Shown: piece by piece, positions 47,142 through 55,591 of the stretch | Layout of the letters: every line of letters starts with the position of its first letter | Numbering within the stretch: position 1 is the stretch's first letter | From: Streptomyces sp. NBC_01232 | Lineage (GTDB): Bacteria; Actinomycetota; Actinomycetes; Streptomycetales; Streptomycetaceae | NCBI RefSeq assembly: GCF_035989885.1 | Contig: NZ_CP108518.1 | Span: forward strand, 496,001 to 560,000 | Reading direction: 5' to 3' | Length of the DNA stretch: 64,000 nt | Made by a program: the position numbers and the translations under genes | Notes under the pieces: model-generated | Database searches by the model: none | What the model saw: the letters and a program-made list of their open reading frames with translations, nothing else | What the model was told of the DNA's origin: nothing

Positions 47142-49712
47142 TCAACCGCCCCCGGCTGCGACGTTCCTGCGCCGCAGCCAGTGCCACCACCGGCTCTGTG
47201 GCCGTTGGGTGGACATGGCTAGCGCTGTCTCCAGCGCGTTACGGGTGCTCAAGGTATGCGGGTGCTCGGGGCTCAGGATGCGGACGCGGTCATCGAGGGT
47301 TCGGCGCAGCAGGTCTATCGCCTCGGCCTGCTCACCTGCACTGGTCAAAGCGAGAGCGAGGTTGTGGCGACTGGCAAGGGTATCCGGGTGCTCGGGGCTC
47401 AGGATGCGGGTGCGGTCGTCAAGGGTGCTCCGGTGCATGCGCACTGCTTGTGCGTGCTCGCCCATCCCGTCCAGCGCGAGACCGAGGCTGTCCCGGCTGG
47501 CCAGCGTGTGCGGATGCTCGTCGCCCAGAACGCGGGCGTGGTCGTTGAGCGCCTGCCGCAGCAGCCGTATCGCTTCCGTCTGCTCACCCGCCCTGGTCAG
47601 GGCGCTGGCGAGGTTGTGGCGGCTGAGCAGGGTGAGGTGGTGCTCGGGGCCCAGGACACGGATGCGGTCGTCAAGGGTGCTCCGGTGCATGCGCACTGCT
47701 TGTGCGTGCTCGCCCATCCCATCCAGCGCGAGACCGAGGCTGTCCCGGCTGGCCAGGGCATGCGGATGCTCGGGGCCCAGGACACGGGTACGGTCGTTGA
47801 GGGTCTGCCGCAGCAGACCCACCGCCTCGGCATGCTCACCCGTCCCGTCCAAAGCGCATGCGAGGTCATTGCGGCTGGTCAAGGTATCGGGGTGCACGGG
47901 GCCCAGGATGCGGGTGCGGTCCTCCAGGGTCTGCCGGAGCAGGCGTATTGCCTCGGCCGGCTCTCCCATTCCGAACAAGGCATTGCCCAGGTTGTTGCGG
48001 CTGGTCAAGGTATCGGGGTGCTCGGGGCCCAGCATGCGGGTCTCGACGTCGAGGAGCCGTTCATGCAGCAGGCGCGCCGCACCGAAAGCGCCAGCCTTCT
48101 GCAGCACCTGCGCCAGGGTGTTGAGAGTGGTGCGGTGGTGTGTGGCGGTGCGCGGGTCCGCGTAGTCGAGCAGCAGCGGCAGGTGGGGGGCGAGGAGCAC
48201 GGCTGCAGGCCAACCGGCGCGCCCGCGCTGGTCGGCCTCGTGTACAGCCGTGGTCAGCCGCTCGGCAAGAGCCCGGTGCCACACGGCGAGATCGGAGGTC
48301 TCGGCCGTGAGGGCGACAGCGTTGATCTCTCGGATCAGGGGATGCAGTACCACCTGCGCCCCCTCACTGCTGCCCGACGCCGGGCCGGTGCTGCCGGGAG
48401 AGTGGGGCAGGCCCAGGAGACCGAAGCGGTGCAGGCCAGCGAACGCGGCCTCCAGGGCCACCGCGGTGACGTCGTGTCCGGTGACGACGGATAGCAGGTC
48501 CGGGGTGATCAGGGACAGTGGGACGGGGGCTTGAGCCAGCAGGGCCAGCAGTCGCAACAAGGGGCGGGCCAAAGCGTTGCCCTCCCCGGCGAGCTGGTCC
48601 AAGGACACCTCCCAGGTGTGCCGCACCACGGCGCGGGCGACCTGCGGATGGGAGGCATTCGGGTGCGCCGCTCCCAACAAGAACCGCAGTTCATGTTCCA
48701 GGGCCTGGCGGTAGGCGGCAAAGGTGCGGTAGCGGCTGGTGGGTCCGGCCAGATAGGTGCCGGCCGCGTGCAACGCCAGTGGCAGCCCGCCCAGTCGCGC
48801 CGCCAGCTCGCGGGCCTGCTCGGCGGTGCCGGCCACGGGAGCGGCGTCCAGCAGGACCTGCCCCGCAGGTCGCACCGGCAGCGGCTCCAGTGGCAGCAGC
48901 TGTGCGCACGGACCCCAGGTCTGCTCGCTGCCATCCCGGCTGGTCACCACCAGCAGGCCTCGGCCGTGAGGACGGATCCAGCCGCGATAGTCGGCCACCG
49001 GCTCCCCTGCCGGGCCGATCTCGTGCGGCTCGTCGGCGTTGTCCACCACCAGCAGCCAACGGCGCACCCGGCCCAACTGTCGCCAGACCACATCCGGCAG
49101 GTTCGCCTGCCCCGCTCGCGCGGCCTCCAGCTCTGCCTCTGGCAGACCGCAGGCCAGCGCCGTCTCCACCATCTGCTGCGCCAGCTCGGCACCGTCGCGC
49201 CAGCGCACCCAAAACACTCGCCAGCCCGCCGCCTCGGCCTGGGTGGCCAGTTGCGCGGCCACCGTTGTCTTGCCCATCCCGCCGACCGCGCACAGCACCG
49301 CGAACCGCCCTTGTGGCCGCCGAAGCATGCCTGCCAGCACGCCGAGTTCTCCCTCACGCCCCCGCACGCGCTGAACATGCGGGGGGCGTAACGAAGCCTG
49401 CTGGCCTCGGGCCAGTCGGCTCACCGGTGCCAGCCGCGCCGGGGGCCTTGGTGCGGCATCCAGATGCCGGCCCCACAGCAACAGCACGATGCTGACCACC
49501 ACCAGCACGGCGAACACCGGCCAGATCACCCACGCCTGCGCCGCCCAGCCAGGCACCGCGTCACTGGCGTAGTTGGTCACCGGCCCCAGCACAGCCGCCA
49601 CCAATGCGGCCCCTCCCGTTACCACCGACCCGACCCACGCACCCCGTCTACGCCCCACGGTCTGCCACCCCCGTCCACCGTCACCAGATGTTCCCGCCTG
49701 GATTACGTCCAT
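47142..49712 (-). CDS. NB-ARC STAND ATPase with TPR repeats
   Basis: The ~856-residue protein has two N-terminal membrane helices (~residues 25-45 and 57-79), an NB-ARC domain, and a C-terminal array of seven or so tetratricopeptide units. The P-loop 'AVGGMGKTTVA' is near 141, Walker B 'RWLLVVDNADE' follows, and 'GLPLAL' marks the NB-ARC end. The TPR units have the kinesin-light-chain-like pattern 'GPEHPDTLTSRNNLG...'. STAND proteins act as ATP-driven switches in signalling or defence. The start is uncertain: ATG 49712 gives a clean protein, but an ATG at 49799 is in frame; neither has a clear ribosome site. It is flanked by mobile-element debris on both sides. Confidence 0.85.
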   Translation of the reverse strand: MDVIQAGTSGDGGRGWQTVGRRRGAWVGSVVTGGAALVAAVLGPVTNYASDAVPGWAAQAWVIWPVFAVLVVVSIVLLLWGRHLDAAPRPPARLAPVSRLARGQQASLRPPHVQRVRGREGELGVLAGMLRRPQGRFAVLCAVGGMGKTTVAAQLATQAEAAGWRVFWVRWRDGAELAQQMVETALACGLPEAELEAARAGQANLPDVVWRQLGRVRRWLLVVDNADEPHEIGPAGEPVADYRGWIRPHGRGLLVVTSRDGSEQTWGPCAQLLPLEPLPVRPAGQVLLDAAPVAGTAEQARELAARLGGLPLALHAAGTYLAGPTSRYRTFAAYRQALEHELRFLLGAAHPNASHPQVARAVVRHTWEVSLDQLAGEGNALARPLLRLLALLAQAPVPLSLITPDLLSVVTGHDVTAVALEAAFAGLHRFGLLGLPHSPGSTGPASGSSEGAQVVLHPLIREINAVALTAETSDLAVWHRALAERLTTAVHEADQRGRAGWPAAVLLAPHLPLLLDYADPRTATHHRTTLNTLAQVLQKAGAFGAARLLHERLLDVETRMLGPEHPDTLTSRNNLGNALFGMGEPAEAIRLLRQTLEDRTRILGPVHPDTLTSRNDLACALDGTGEHAEAVGLLRQTLNDRTRVLGPEHPHALASRDSLGLALDGMGEHAQAVRMHRSTLDDRIRVLGPEHHLTLLSRHNLASALTRAGEQTEAIRLLRQALNDHARVLGDEHPHTLASRDSLGLALDGMGEHAQAVRMHRSTLDDRTRILSPEHPDTLASRHNLALALTSAGEQAEAIDLLRRTLDDRVRILSPEHPHTLSTRNALETALAMSTQRPQSRWWHWLRRRNVAAGGG
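47292..47797 (-). repeat. 252-base tandem repeat encoding paired TPR units
   Basis: Two copies of a ~252-base unit lie side by side in the TPR part; the identical string GTCAAGGGTGCTCCGG occurs at 47418 and 47670. Each unit encodes two TPRs (84 residues). The two 'ASRDSLGLALDGMGEHAQAV' segments are the most alike, indicating a recent duplication. Confidence 0.75.
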
Positions 49713-49789
49713 GGAAGGGTGCGGGTGGTCACGACGCGGGCGGCGGTGTTGCTCCGGTTCTGCGGCCGGATGCCGAGCCTGCTGCGTGA

Positions 49790-50030
49790 ACGCCGTCATC
49801 CGGCGCGCGGCGCGGCCCGAGCACCAGGGCAGGCAGCAGGTCGAGCCGCTTGTCCATGTCGAGGCGGAAGATGCCGTACGGGTTGATGTGCGACCAGAAC
49901 AGCGCAGTCAGCCTCGCCGGTCCTCGTCGGACGGCTTCTTCGCCCAGGCCGGTTCGGCGAGGACCTGCTGCAACAGCAGGGTGTTGACGTGCACCAGGGC
50001 GGACTGGAGTAGGTGCAGGGCGAGCATCCC
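49790..50030 (-). pseudogene. Tn3-family transposase C-terminal remnant
   Basis: One frame reads 'LALHLLQSALVHVNTLLLQQVLAEPAW' to 'KKPSDEDRRG' and stops. After a one-base shift it continues 'LTALFWSHINPYG' and 'FRLDMDKRLDL'. This is the conserved end of Tn3-type transposases. Upstream parts are not found, so this is a dead tail. Confidence 0.8.
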
Positions 50031-50855
50031 TGGCGGCCGGGCTCGGAACCGTCACGCGCGCGGTACGCCAACGCCATCCTGGACGACGGTGATCCCCGTG
50101 CGGCCGGATCGGATCGGTCGGCGCGGGCTGCGGGGTGAGCGCCTGCCGGTCGCGCGAGCACGGCGCCTCTGCCCCGTCGATCTGGCGATCGGGGAGCACC
50201 ACGGCGGTGACCACGGGTAGTTCGCGACCGGCTGCGGCGAGGTTGAGGGCCAGGGTGCGCGGGGTGGCGTCGAGGAGGTCGGAGCCGGTGGGGTGCTGGA
50301 CTGACCGCAGGGCCTGCTCGGTGGCGGCAGCACTGCCGGTGGGTATGGAGGTGCGGCGGCCGGGCCAGGGCTTCGTCGGCGTCCTGCACCTGCTGGGCGG
50401 TGTCCGCCGTCTGACCGCCCTACGCAGGCGAAGGCGCAGGAGCGGCGGTGCCGGGCTGTGGCCCATGGAAAGGGTGAGCTCTTGACCGGGGACGATCGGG
50501 TCGGGGTTGTCGAACCTTCGGCCGCGGGGCAGGGGTTGTCCTTGTTGCAGGCCATGGACGAATCCCACCCCCGGTGCAGGAACTGCCGGGACGGCCGTGC
50601 ACGGACCTCAGGGCTCCCCGCAGTGGGCGGTCCTGCACGACCGTGCCCAGCAGTGGCGAGCAGTGGCGAGCAGTCGCGAAATGATTTACGGCCTTCGGCC
50701 GTGGGCTGTTCCGGTGGTCCCGTACGCGGGTTCGCGGCCCGCGTGCGAGGGGTGCGGCGGCCCGCCGGGGTGCGGGGACCATCCTGGGGATCCCGTGCGG
50801 CCCGGCCGCTTCCACCGTCCTTCGATCCCGGCCCGCCGGGAAGCTACGGAGACCG
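50031..50855. other. Degraded region without an intact gene
   Basis: About 825 bases between the Tn3 remnant and the DUF3533-type gene. A minus-strand frame has protein-like pieces ('SVQHPTGSDLLDATPRTLAL' and 'AAGRELPVVTAVVLPDRQ'), but they change frame and have no start, so I see a decayed gene of unknown kind and the promoter of the rightward gene. Codon bias in the pieces is weak. Confidence 0.4.
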
Positions 50856-52124
50856 ATGTCCCCCACCGTCGCCCCCGAAGTCACCGCCATGGCCCTGGTG
50901 CGCCGCCCCCAGCTGTGGTTGGTCCCCACGATCCTCACGGGGCTGCTCGCCCTGCTGCTGTCCCTCCTCTACATGGGCGGCATCGTCAACCCCAACGCCG
51001 ACCTGCACGACCTGCCCATCGCCCTGGTCAACGACGACAAGGGCGAGCCGCCGCAGGGCCAGCAGCAGAACCTGGGTACGCAGATCACCGCCGCCATCGC
51101 CGCCGACCCCGCGGGAGGCAAGGCGGACTGGCGCGAACTGACCCTCGTCCAGGCGCAGGACCAGCTCGACTCAGGCCAGATCTACGGCGCGCTGGTGGTC
51201 CCGGCCGGCTTCACGGACTCCGTCACCGCGCTCCCCACCTCCGCGGCCACGAAGCTCCCGACCATCACCGTGCTCACCAACCCCGGCAAGGGGAGCCTCG
51301 GGTCCTCGCTGGCCAGCCAGATCACGACGCAGGCCGCCCACCGCGCGTCCCGGGCCGTGGGCGAGCAGCTCACGGCGGCCGCCGGCGCCCAGGCGAGCCC
51401 CACCGCGAAACTGCTGCTCGCCGACCCCGTCGAGGTCGTCACGCAGGTCGGCCACCCGATCGGCACGCACAGCGGTCTCGGTCTGACGGCCTTCTACTAC
51501 ACCCTGCTGCTGGTCCTGGCCGGATTCATGGGCGGTAACGTCATCAGCAACGGTGTCGACACCGCCCTCGGATACGCCGACAACGAGATCGGCCCCTGGC
51601 ACACCCGCCGCCCGACGGTGCCGATCAACCGTACGCAGACACTGCTCCTGAAGATGGTGATGACCGCGGGCATCACTCTCCTCAGCACTTCCCTGGTGAT
51701 GCTGGCCTGCGTCGCCGTTCTGGGGATGGACGCGACCCACCTGCCCCTCCTGTGGGTGTATTCCTACTGCGCCGCCCTCGCCGTCGGCCTGGGCGTACAG
51801 GCCATCAACGCCGCGTTCGGCGGGATCGGCCAGCTCGTGTCGATGTTCGTGTTCATCGTGCTGGGTCTGCCGTCGTCGGGTGCGACGGTCCCGCTGCAGG
51901 CGGTCCCCGGCTTCTACCGCTTCCTCTCCCACTTCGAACCGATGCGTCAGCTCAGCGATGGCGTGCGCGCGATCCTCTACTTCGACGCCCGCGGCGACGC
52001 AGGGCTCACCCGCTCCTGGATCATGATCGCGGTCGGCACCGTGCTGGCCCTGGTCTTCGGTTTCGCCATGACCGCCTACTACGACCGCAAGGGCCACAAG
52101 AGACTCACCCCGCAACCCGCCTGA
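50856..52124 (+). CDS. DUF3533 / YhgE-type membrane protein
   Basis: The 422-residue protein has one membrane helix near the start ('LVPTILTGLLALLLSLLYMG'), a ~150-residue outer domain ('LPIALVNDDKGEPP', 'DQLDSGQIYGALVVPAGFT'), and five or more C-terminal helices ('LTAFYYTLLLVLAGFMGGNVISNG', 'LPLLWVYSYCAALAVGLGVQAINA'). This is the layout of the YhgE/Pip and SNG1-like DUF3533 proteins, related to ABC-2 permeases. No ATPase gene is adjacent. Transport of small molecules is likely but unspecified. The ATG follows GGAAGCTACGGAG. Confidence 0.87.
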   Translation: MSPTVAPEVTAMALVRRPQLWLVPTILTGLLALLLSLLYMGGIVNPNADLHDLPIALVNDDKGEPPQGQQQNLGTQITAAIAADPAGGKADWRELTLVQAQDQLDSGQIYGALVVPAGFTDSVTALPTSAATKLPTITVLTNPGKGSLGSSLASQITTQAAHRASRAVGEQLTAAAGAQASPTAKLLLADPVEVVTQVGHPIGTHSGLGLTAFYYTLLLVLAGFMGGNVISNGVDTALGYADNEIGPWHTRRPTVPINRTQTLLLKMVMTAGITLLSTSLVMLACVAVLGMDATHLPLLWVYSYCAALAVGLGVQAINAAFGGIGQLVSMFVFIVLGLPSSGATVPLQAVPGFYRFLSHFEPMRQLSDGVRAILYFDARGDAGLTRSWIMIAVGTVLALVFGFAMTAYYDRKGHKRLTPQPA

Positions 52125-52211
52125 CGTCGCCCGGTCCAGGGCCGGCAGCTGCGTGTACATGCCTGGCGCGCCTCGGGGTACACGAGCCGGTGAGGACACC
52201 AAGGAGGCGCC

Positions 52212-52358
52212 ATGTCGACGTTGTTGACCCGTATCAAGCAGTTCGCGCGCAGCCCCCAGGGGCAGCGGGCCGTCGCGTCGGTCCGGCGGGCCGCCGCCGA
52301 CCCGCGCAGGCGCACCCAGGCCGGGCGGCTCCTGAACCGCCTGCGCGGGCGGCGCTGA
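52212..52358 (+). CDS. Small basic protein (48 aa)
   Basis: This small gene starts with ATG after AAGGAGG at ideal spacing and ends in TGA, followed by a perfect hairpin. The product is strongly basic ('MSTLLTRIKQFARSPQGQR', then 'ASVRRAAADPRRRTQ', 'GRLLNRLRGRR'). It resembles small conserved streptomycete proteins of unknown function; the charge suggests nucleic-acid contact. It is not a shadow, because its codons have normal third-position G+C. Confidence 0.72.
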   Translation: MSTLLTRIKQFARSPQGQRAVASVRRAAADPRRRTQAGRLLNRLRGRR

Positions 52359-52365
52359 CCGGTCC

Positions 52366-52401
52366 GGGTGGTCGGGCCGGACTGCCCTGGCCCGACCACC
52401 C
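52366..52401. terminator. Hairpin after the 48-aa gene
   Basis: A perfect 13-base stem GGGTGGTCGGGCC with complement GGCCCGACCACCC and a 10-base loop lies 7 bases past the stop. It separates this gene from the convergent amidohydrolase. Confidence 0.75.
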
Positions 52402-52434
52402 TCGCCCCCGACCTCGATCGCCCGGCCCCCTCCC

Positions 52435-53991
52435 CTAAGCCCTGCCGTCGACGTACGTGGCGACGACCTCGATCGCTCCGATCCGCGAGGGTTCGACCCG
52501 GCGCGGGTCGTCGCCCAGCACGGCCAGGTCCGCGCGGCGGCCCGGGGCCAGGGCGCCCGCACTGCCGTCCCAGTGGCAGGCGTAGGCACCGGCGACGGTG
52601 TAGGCGTACAGGGCCTCCTCCACGGTGATGCCCTCGTCGGGGCCGATCAGGGCGCCGGACGCGGAGGCCCGTTCGACCATGAACTGGACGGCCCGTAGCG
52701 GTGATCCGTCGGTGACGGGCCGGTCGGAGCTGCCCACCAGGGTGACGCCGTGGTCCAGGAAGCCCCGGCCCCGGTATAGCCAAGGGGCCCGGTCCGGGCC
52801 CATGACGGCCGCGTAGTCGTCGCCGAAGGAGCGCAGGAAGTTCGGCTGGACCACCGCGCTCACCCCGAGTCGGGCGAAGCGCGCGAGCTGGTCGGGCCGG
52901 ATCAGGCCGGCGTGTTCGATCCGGTGCCGGGCCGTCGGGCGCGGTCTTTCCCGCTGGGCCCGCTCCAGTGCGTCGAGGGCCAGGTCGGCGGCTCGGTCCC
53001 CGATGGCGTGGACGGCGAGCTGCCAGCCGGCGAGGTGGCCGTCGACGATGATGCCGGCGATCCGCTCGGGGGTGTCCTGGAACTCGCCTGCTCGGTCGCT
53101 CCCTTCGTAAGGGCGGGTGAGTGCGGCGGTACGGGCCATCATGCCGCCGTCGGTGTAGACCTTGAGCGCGCCGAGGGAGAGCCAGTCGTCGCCGAACCCG
53201 GTGCGCAGGCCGAGGTCGAGGGCGCGGGGGATCCCGTCGGACGCGTGCGCGGCCACGGGCCGCAGGGTGTCGGCGGCCGCCATGAGCTGGACCCGCAGCG
53301 GGAGCCGGCCCTGGTCGCGCAGGAGCTGGTAGGCGCCGAGTTCGACCGGGCTGTGGCCGAGCAGTCCGCCGCCGATGCCCGCCTCGGCGCAGGCGGTGAC
53401 GCCTTCGGCGAGGCAGGCGCGGCCGGCGCGTTCGATGGCGTCGGCGATCTCCTCCTGCGAGTACGGCAGGCGCAGCCGGCGGGCGGTGGTCATGGCGCTT
53501 TCGGCGAGGAAGCCCTCACCGTGGGCGAGTTCGCCGGGGAGCAGCTCCAGGACGGCTCCGTTGACGACGCAGCCGTGTCCGGAGTCGTGCAGCATGAACA
53601 CCTTGCGGCCGTCGCTGACCTTGTCCAGCTCGGCGGCGGTGAGGTGGCGGCCGAGGGCGCGCTGGTCGTAGCCGCCGATGTCCACCCATGCTCCCCGCGG
53701 CTTGCGGGTGACGGCCTCGGCGACGACGGCGAGTACGTCCTCCACGCGTGTGCAGGGCGCCACGCTCGGGGTGGCCGCCTTGAGGCCGGTCCAGGCCAGG
53801 TGCACGTGGGAGTCGATGAAGCCCGGCAGCACGGTGGCGCCCTGCAGGTCGACGACCTCGCGGGCGGGCAGTGCGGTGACCGCCTCGTCCAGGCCGACGA
53901 TCCGGCCGCGCCAGATGCCCAGGTCGTGGGCGACGGGGTGGCCGGGGTCCATGGTGAGGAAGGTGGCGTTCGTCAGCCTGGTGCAGAGCAT
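52435..53991 (-). CDS. YtcJ-like amidohydrolase
   Basis: The 518-residue protein is a metal-dependent amidohydrolase of the YtcJ type. The early metal site 'PGFIDSHVHLAWTGL' near 58 and the late 'LAVHAIGDRAADLAL' and 'GSSDRPVTDGSPL' fit the family, which hydrolyses amides or cyclic ureides. Its ATG is 12 bases past the stop of the N-hydroxylase gene, so it is likely co-transcribed with it under the iron box. A role in siderophore chemistry is only a suggestion from position. Confidence 0.87.
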   Translation of the reverse strand: MLCTRLTNATFLTMDPGHPVAHDLGIWRGRIVGLDEAVTALPAREVVDLQGATVLPGFIDSHVHLAWTGLKAATPSVAPCTRVEDVLAVVAEAVTRKPRGAWVDIGGYDQRALGRHLTAAELDKVSDGRKVFMLHDSGHGCVVNGAVLELLPGELAHGEGFLAESAMTTARRLRLPYSQEEIADAIERAGRACLAEGVTACAEAGIGGGLLGHSPVELGAYQLLRDQGRLPLRVQLMAAADTLRPVAAHASDGIPRALDLGLRTGFGDDWLSLGALKVYTDGGMMARTAALTRPYEGSDRAGEFQDTPERIAGIIVDGHLAGWQLAVHAIGDRAADLALDALERAQRERPRPTARHRIEHAGLIRPDQLARFARLGVSAVVQPNFLRSFGDDYAAVMGPDRAPWLYRGRGFLDHGVTLVGSSDRPVTDGSPLRAVQFMVERASASGALIGPDEGITVEEALYAYTVAGAYACHWDGSAGALAPGRRADLAVLGDDPRRVEPSRIGAIEVVATYVDGRA

Positions 53992-54003
53992 GGGTGCTGT
54001 TCC

Positions 54004-55338
54004 TCAGGGGGTGGGCGCCGTGTGGGAGGCCGGTACCGGTACGCGGCCGTGGGCGACGATGGACCGGAGGATCTCGCCGACCCTGACGGCGGTGTTCGAC
54101 AGGAGGGAGGACGTGATGCCGTGCGTGTGCTCGGTTCCTCCCTGGAGGTAGACGCCGCAGCGCAGTTCGGGTTCGCTCTCGACACGGTAGTCGCGGGCCA
54201 CGCGGACGCGGCCGAGGTCGTCGCGCCGGCACAACTTCTCGACGTCCCCGAGCAGGCCGAGGCCGTCCGCCGAGCGGTAGCCCGTCGCGTAGACCAGTAC
54301 GTCGGCCTCCAGGACCTCCTTCTCCCCCGTGACCAGCGACTCGACGGTGACGCGCACGCTGTCGGGGCCTTCGCAGACGTCCGCGAGCCGCGAGACCTTC
54401 AGGAAGCGCAGCCGCTCGGTGCCGAGGACCTTCTCCTGGTACTCCTGCCGGTAGAGGTCGTCGATCAGATCGATGTCCACCACCGAGTAGTTGGTGTTGG
54501 CGTGGTACTCGATCAGCTTGCGCTTGACCGATTCGGGGGCGGTGAAGTACTCGTCGACCGCCGAGGGGTCGAAGATGCGGTTGGCGAACCCGCTGTCGTC
54601 GGCGGGGCTGTAGCCGTAGCGGGAGAAGACGGCGCAGACCTCGGCCCCGGGGAAGGTGCGGTGCAGGAAGGCCACGTTCTCGGCGGCGCTCTGGCCCGCG
54701 CCGACGACGACGAAGCGGGACGGGTCCGCGTTCCCCAGCGCCGCCACGCGCGTCAGGAGTTCCGAGGTGTGCCAGACCCGCTCGGTGCGGTCCACGCCGT
54801 CCGGCATCTGCGGGCGCAGGCCGGTGCCGATCACCAGATTGCGCGCCCGGTGGACGACGAGCTCCGAGCCGGAGCGGGCGGTGACGTCCAGGTACTCGAT
54901 GGCTCCGTCGCGCAGGACGGGACGTACGGCGACGACCTCGGACCCGTAGGACACCATGTCGTCGACCTTGGCCGCGGCCCACTCGAAGTAGTCGTGGAAC
55001 TCCACGCGGAGCGGGAAGAGGCTCTTGTGGTTGACGAAGTCGATCAGGCGGCCGCGGCTCTGGAGGTAGCAGAGGAAGCTGTACTCGCTGGCCGGATTGC
55101 GCAGTGTCACCAGGTCCTTGAGGAAGGACACCTGCATCGTGGCGTCGTCGATGAGCATGCCGCGGTGCCAGCCGAAGCGTGGCTGCTGCTCGAAGAAGTG
55201 GGCGGTGACCGCCTCCTGCGGTCCGACTCCGGCGTTGTGCTCGCTGAGCGCGATCGCCATGGCCACGTTCGAGGGGCCGAAGCCGATGCCGATGAGGTCG
55301 TGGATCAGTGGCGCATCATCGGACAGATCCTGTGACAT
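54004..55338 (-). CDS. cchB: L-ornithine N5-monooxygenase (CchB-like)
   Basis: The 444-residue protein is a flavin N-hydroxylase of the ornithine/lysine type. It has the FAD loop 'GIGFGPSNVAMAIAL', the conserved 'WHRGMLIDDATMQVSFLKDLVTLRNP' region in parts, the NADPH loop 'VVGAGQSAAENVAFLH', and 'VLVYATGYR'. It should make N5-hydroxyornithine with NADPH and O2. The divergent gene encodes the matching formyltransferase, as in the coelichelin pair cchA/cchB of Streptomyces coelicolor. ATG 55338 follows GGGAGTG; an upstream in-frame start adds 21 poor residues. Two iron boxes lie upstream. Confidence 0.92.
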   Translation of the reverse strand: MSQDLSDDAPLIHDLIGIGFGPSNVAMAIALSEHNAGVGPQEAVTAHFFEQQPRFGWHRGMLIDDATMQVSFLKDLVTLRNPASEYSFLCYLQSRGRLIDFVNHKSLFPLRVEFHDYFEWAAAKVDDMVSYGSEVVAVRPVLRDGAIEYLDVTARSGSELVVHRARNLVIGTGLRPQMPDGVDRTERVWHTSELLTRVAALGNADPSRFVVVGAGQSAAENVAFLHRTFPGAEVCAVFSRYGYSPADDSGFANRIFDPSAVDEYFTAPESVKRKLIEYHANTNYSVVDIDLIDDLYRQEYQEKVLGTERLRFLKVSRLADVCEGPDSVRVTVESLVTGEKEVLEADVLVYATGYRSADGLGLLGDVEKLCRRDDLGRVRVARDYRVESEPELRCGVYLQGGTEHTHGITSSLLSNTAVRVGEILRSIVAHGRVPVPASHTAPTP

Positions 55339-55428
55339 GTCACTCCCAATCGTGCGGGGGGCAGCCGATTGCCGTGCGTGGGGGAACCGGGGGCGGGGCA
55401 CGCCGAAGGAGCGGCGCCCGAGGGGAAC

Positions 55429-55447
55429 TTAGGGAAGGCTAACCTGA
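55429..55447 (-). promoter_or_regulatory. Iron box near cchB-like gene
   Basis: TTAGGGAAGGCTAACCTGA matches the iron box consensus at 16 of 19 positions. It lies 90 bases upstream of the hydroxylase start and should bind a DmdR/IdeR regulator with Fe(II) to repress the leftward genes. Confidence 0.8.
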
Positions 55448-55533
55448 TGCCATGGAGCTGTCGATGGGCAAATCAGATCGAGTCATCGTCGATTTCGAGC
55501 TGAACTGCCTTCAAAAAAGGCGATGTTGCGGAC

Positions 55534-55552
55534 TTAGGTAAGGCTTGCTTTA
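55534..55552 (+). promoter_or_regulatory. Iron box near cchA-like gene
   Basis: TTAGGTAAGGCTTGCTTTA matches the iron box consensus at about 14 of 19 positions. It ends 40 bases before the formyltransferase start, where a repressor would block the rightward promoter. Confidence 0.72.
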
Positions 55553-55591
55553 CTCATTCTGAAATCTGTCGCCGCTCCAAGGAGGAACCCC

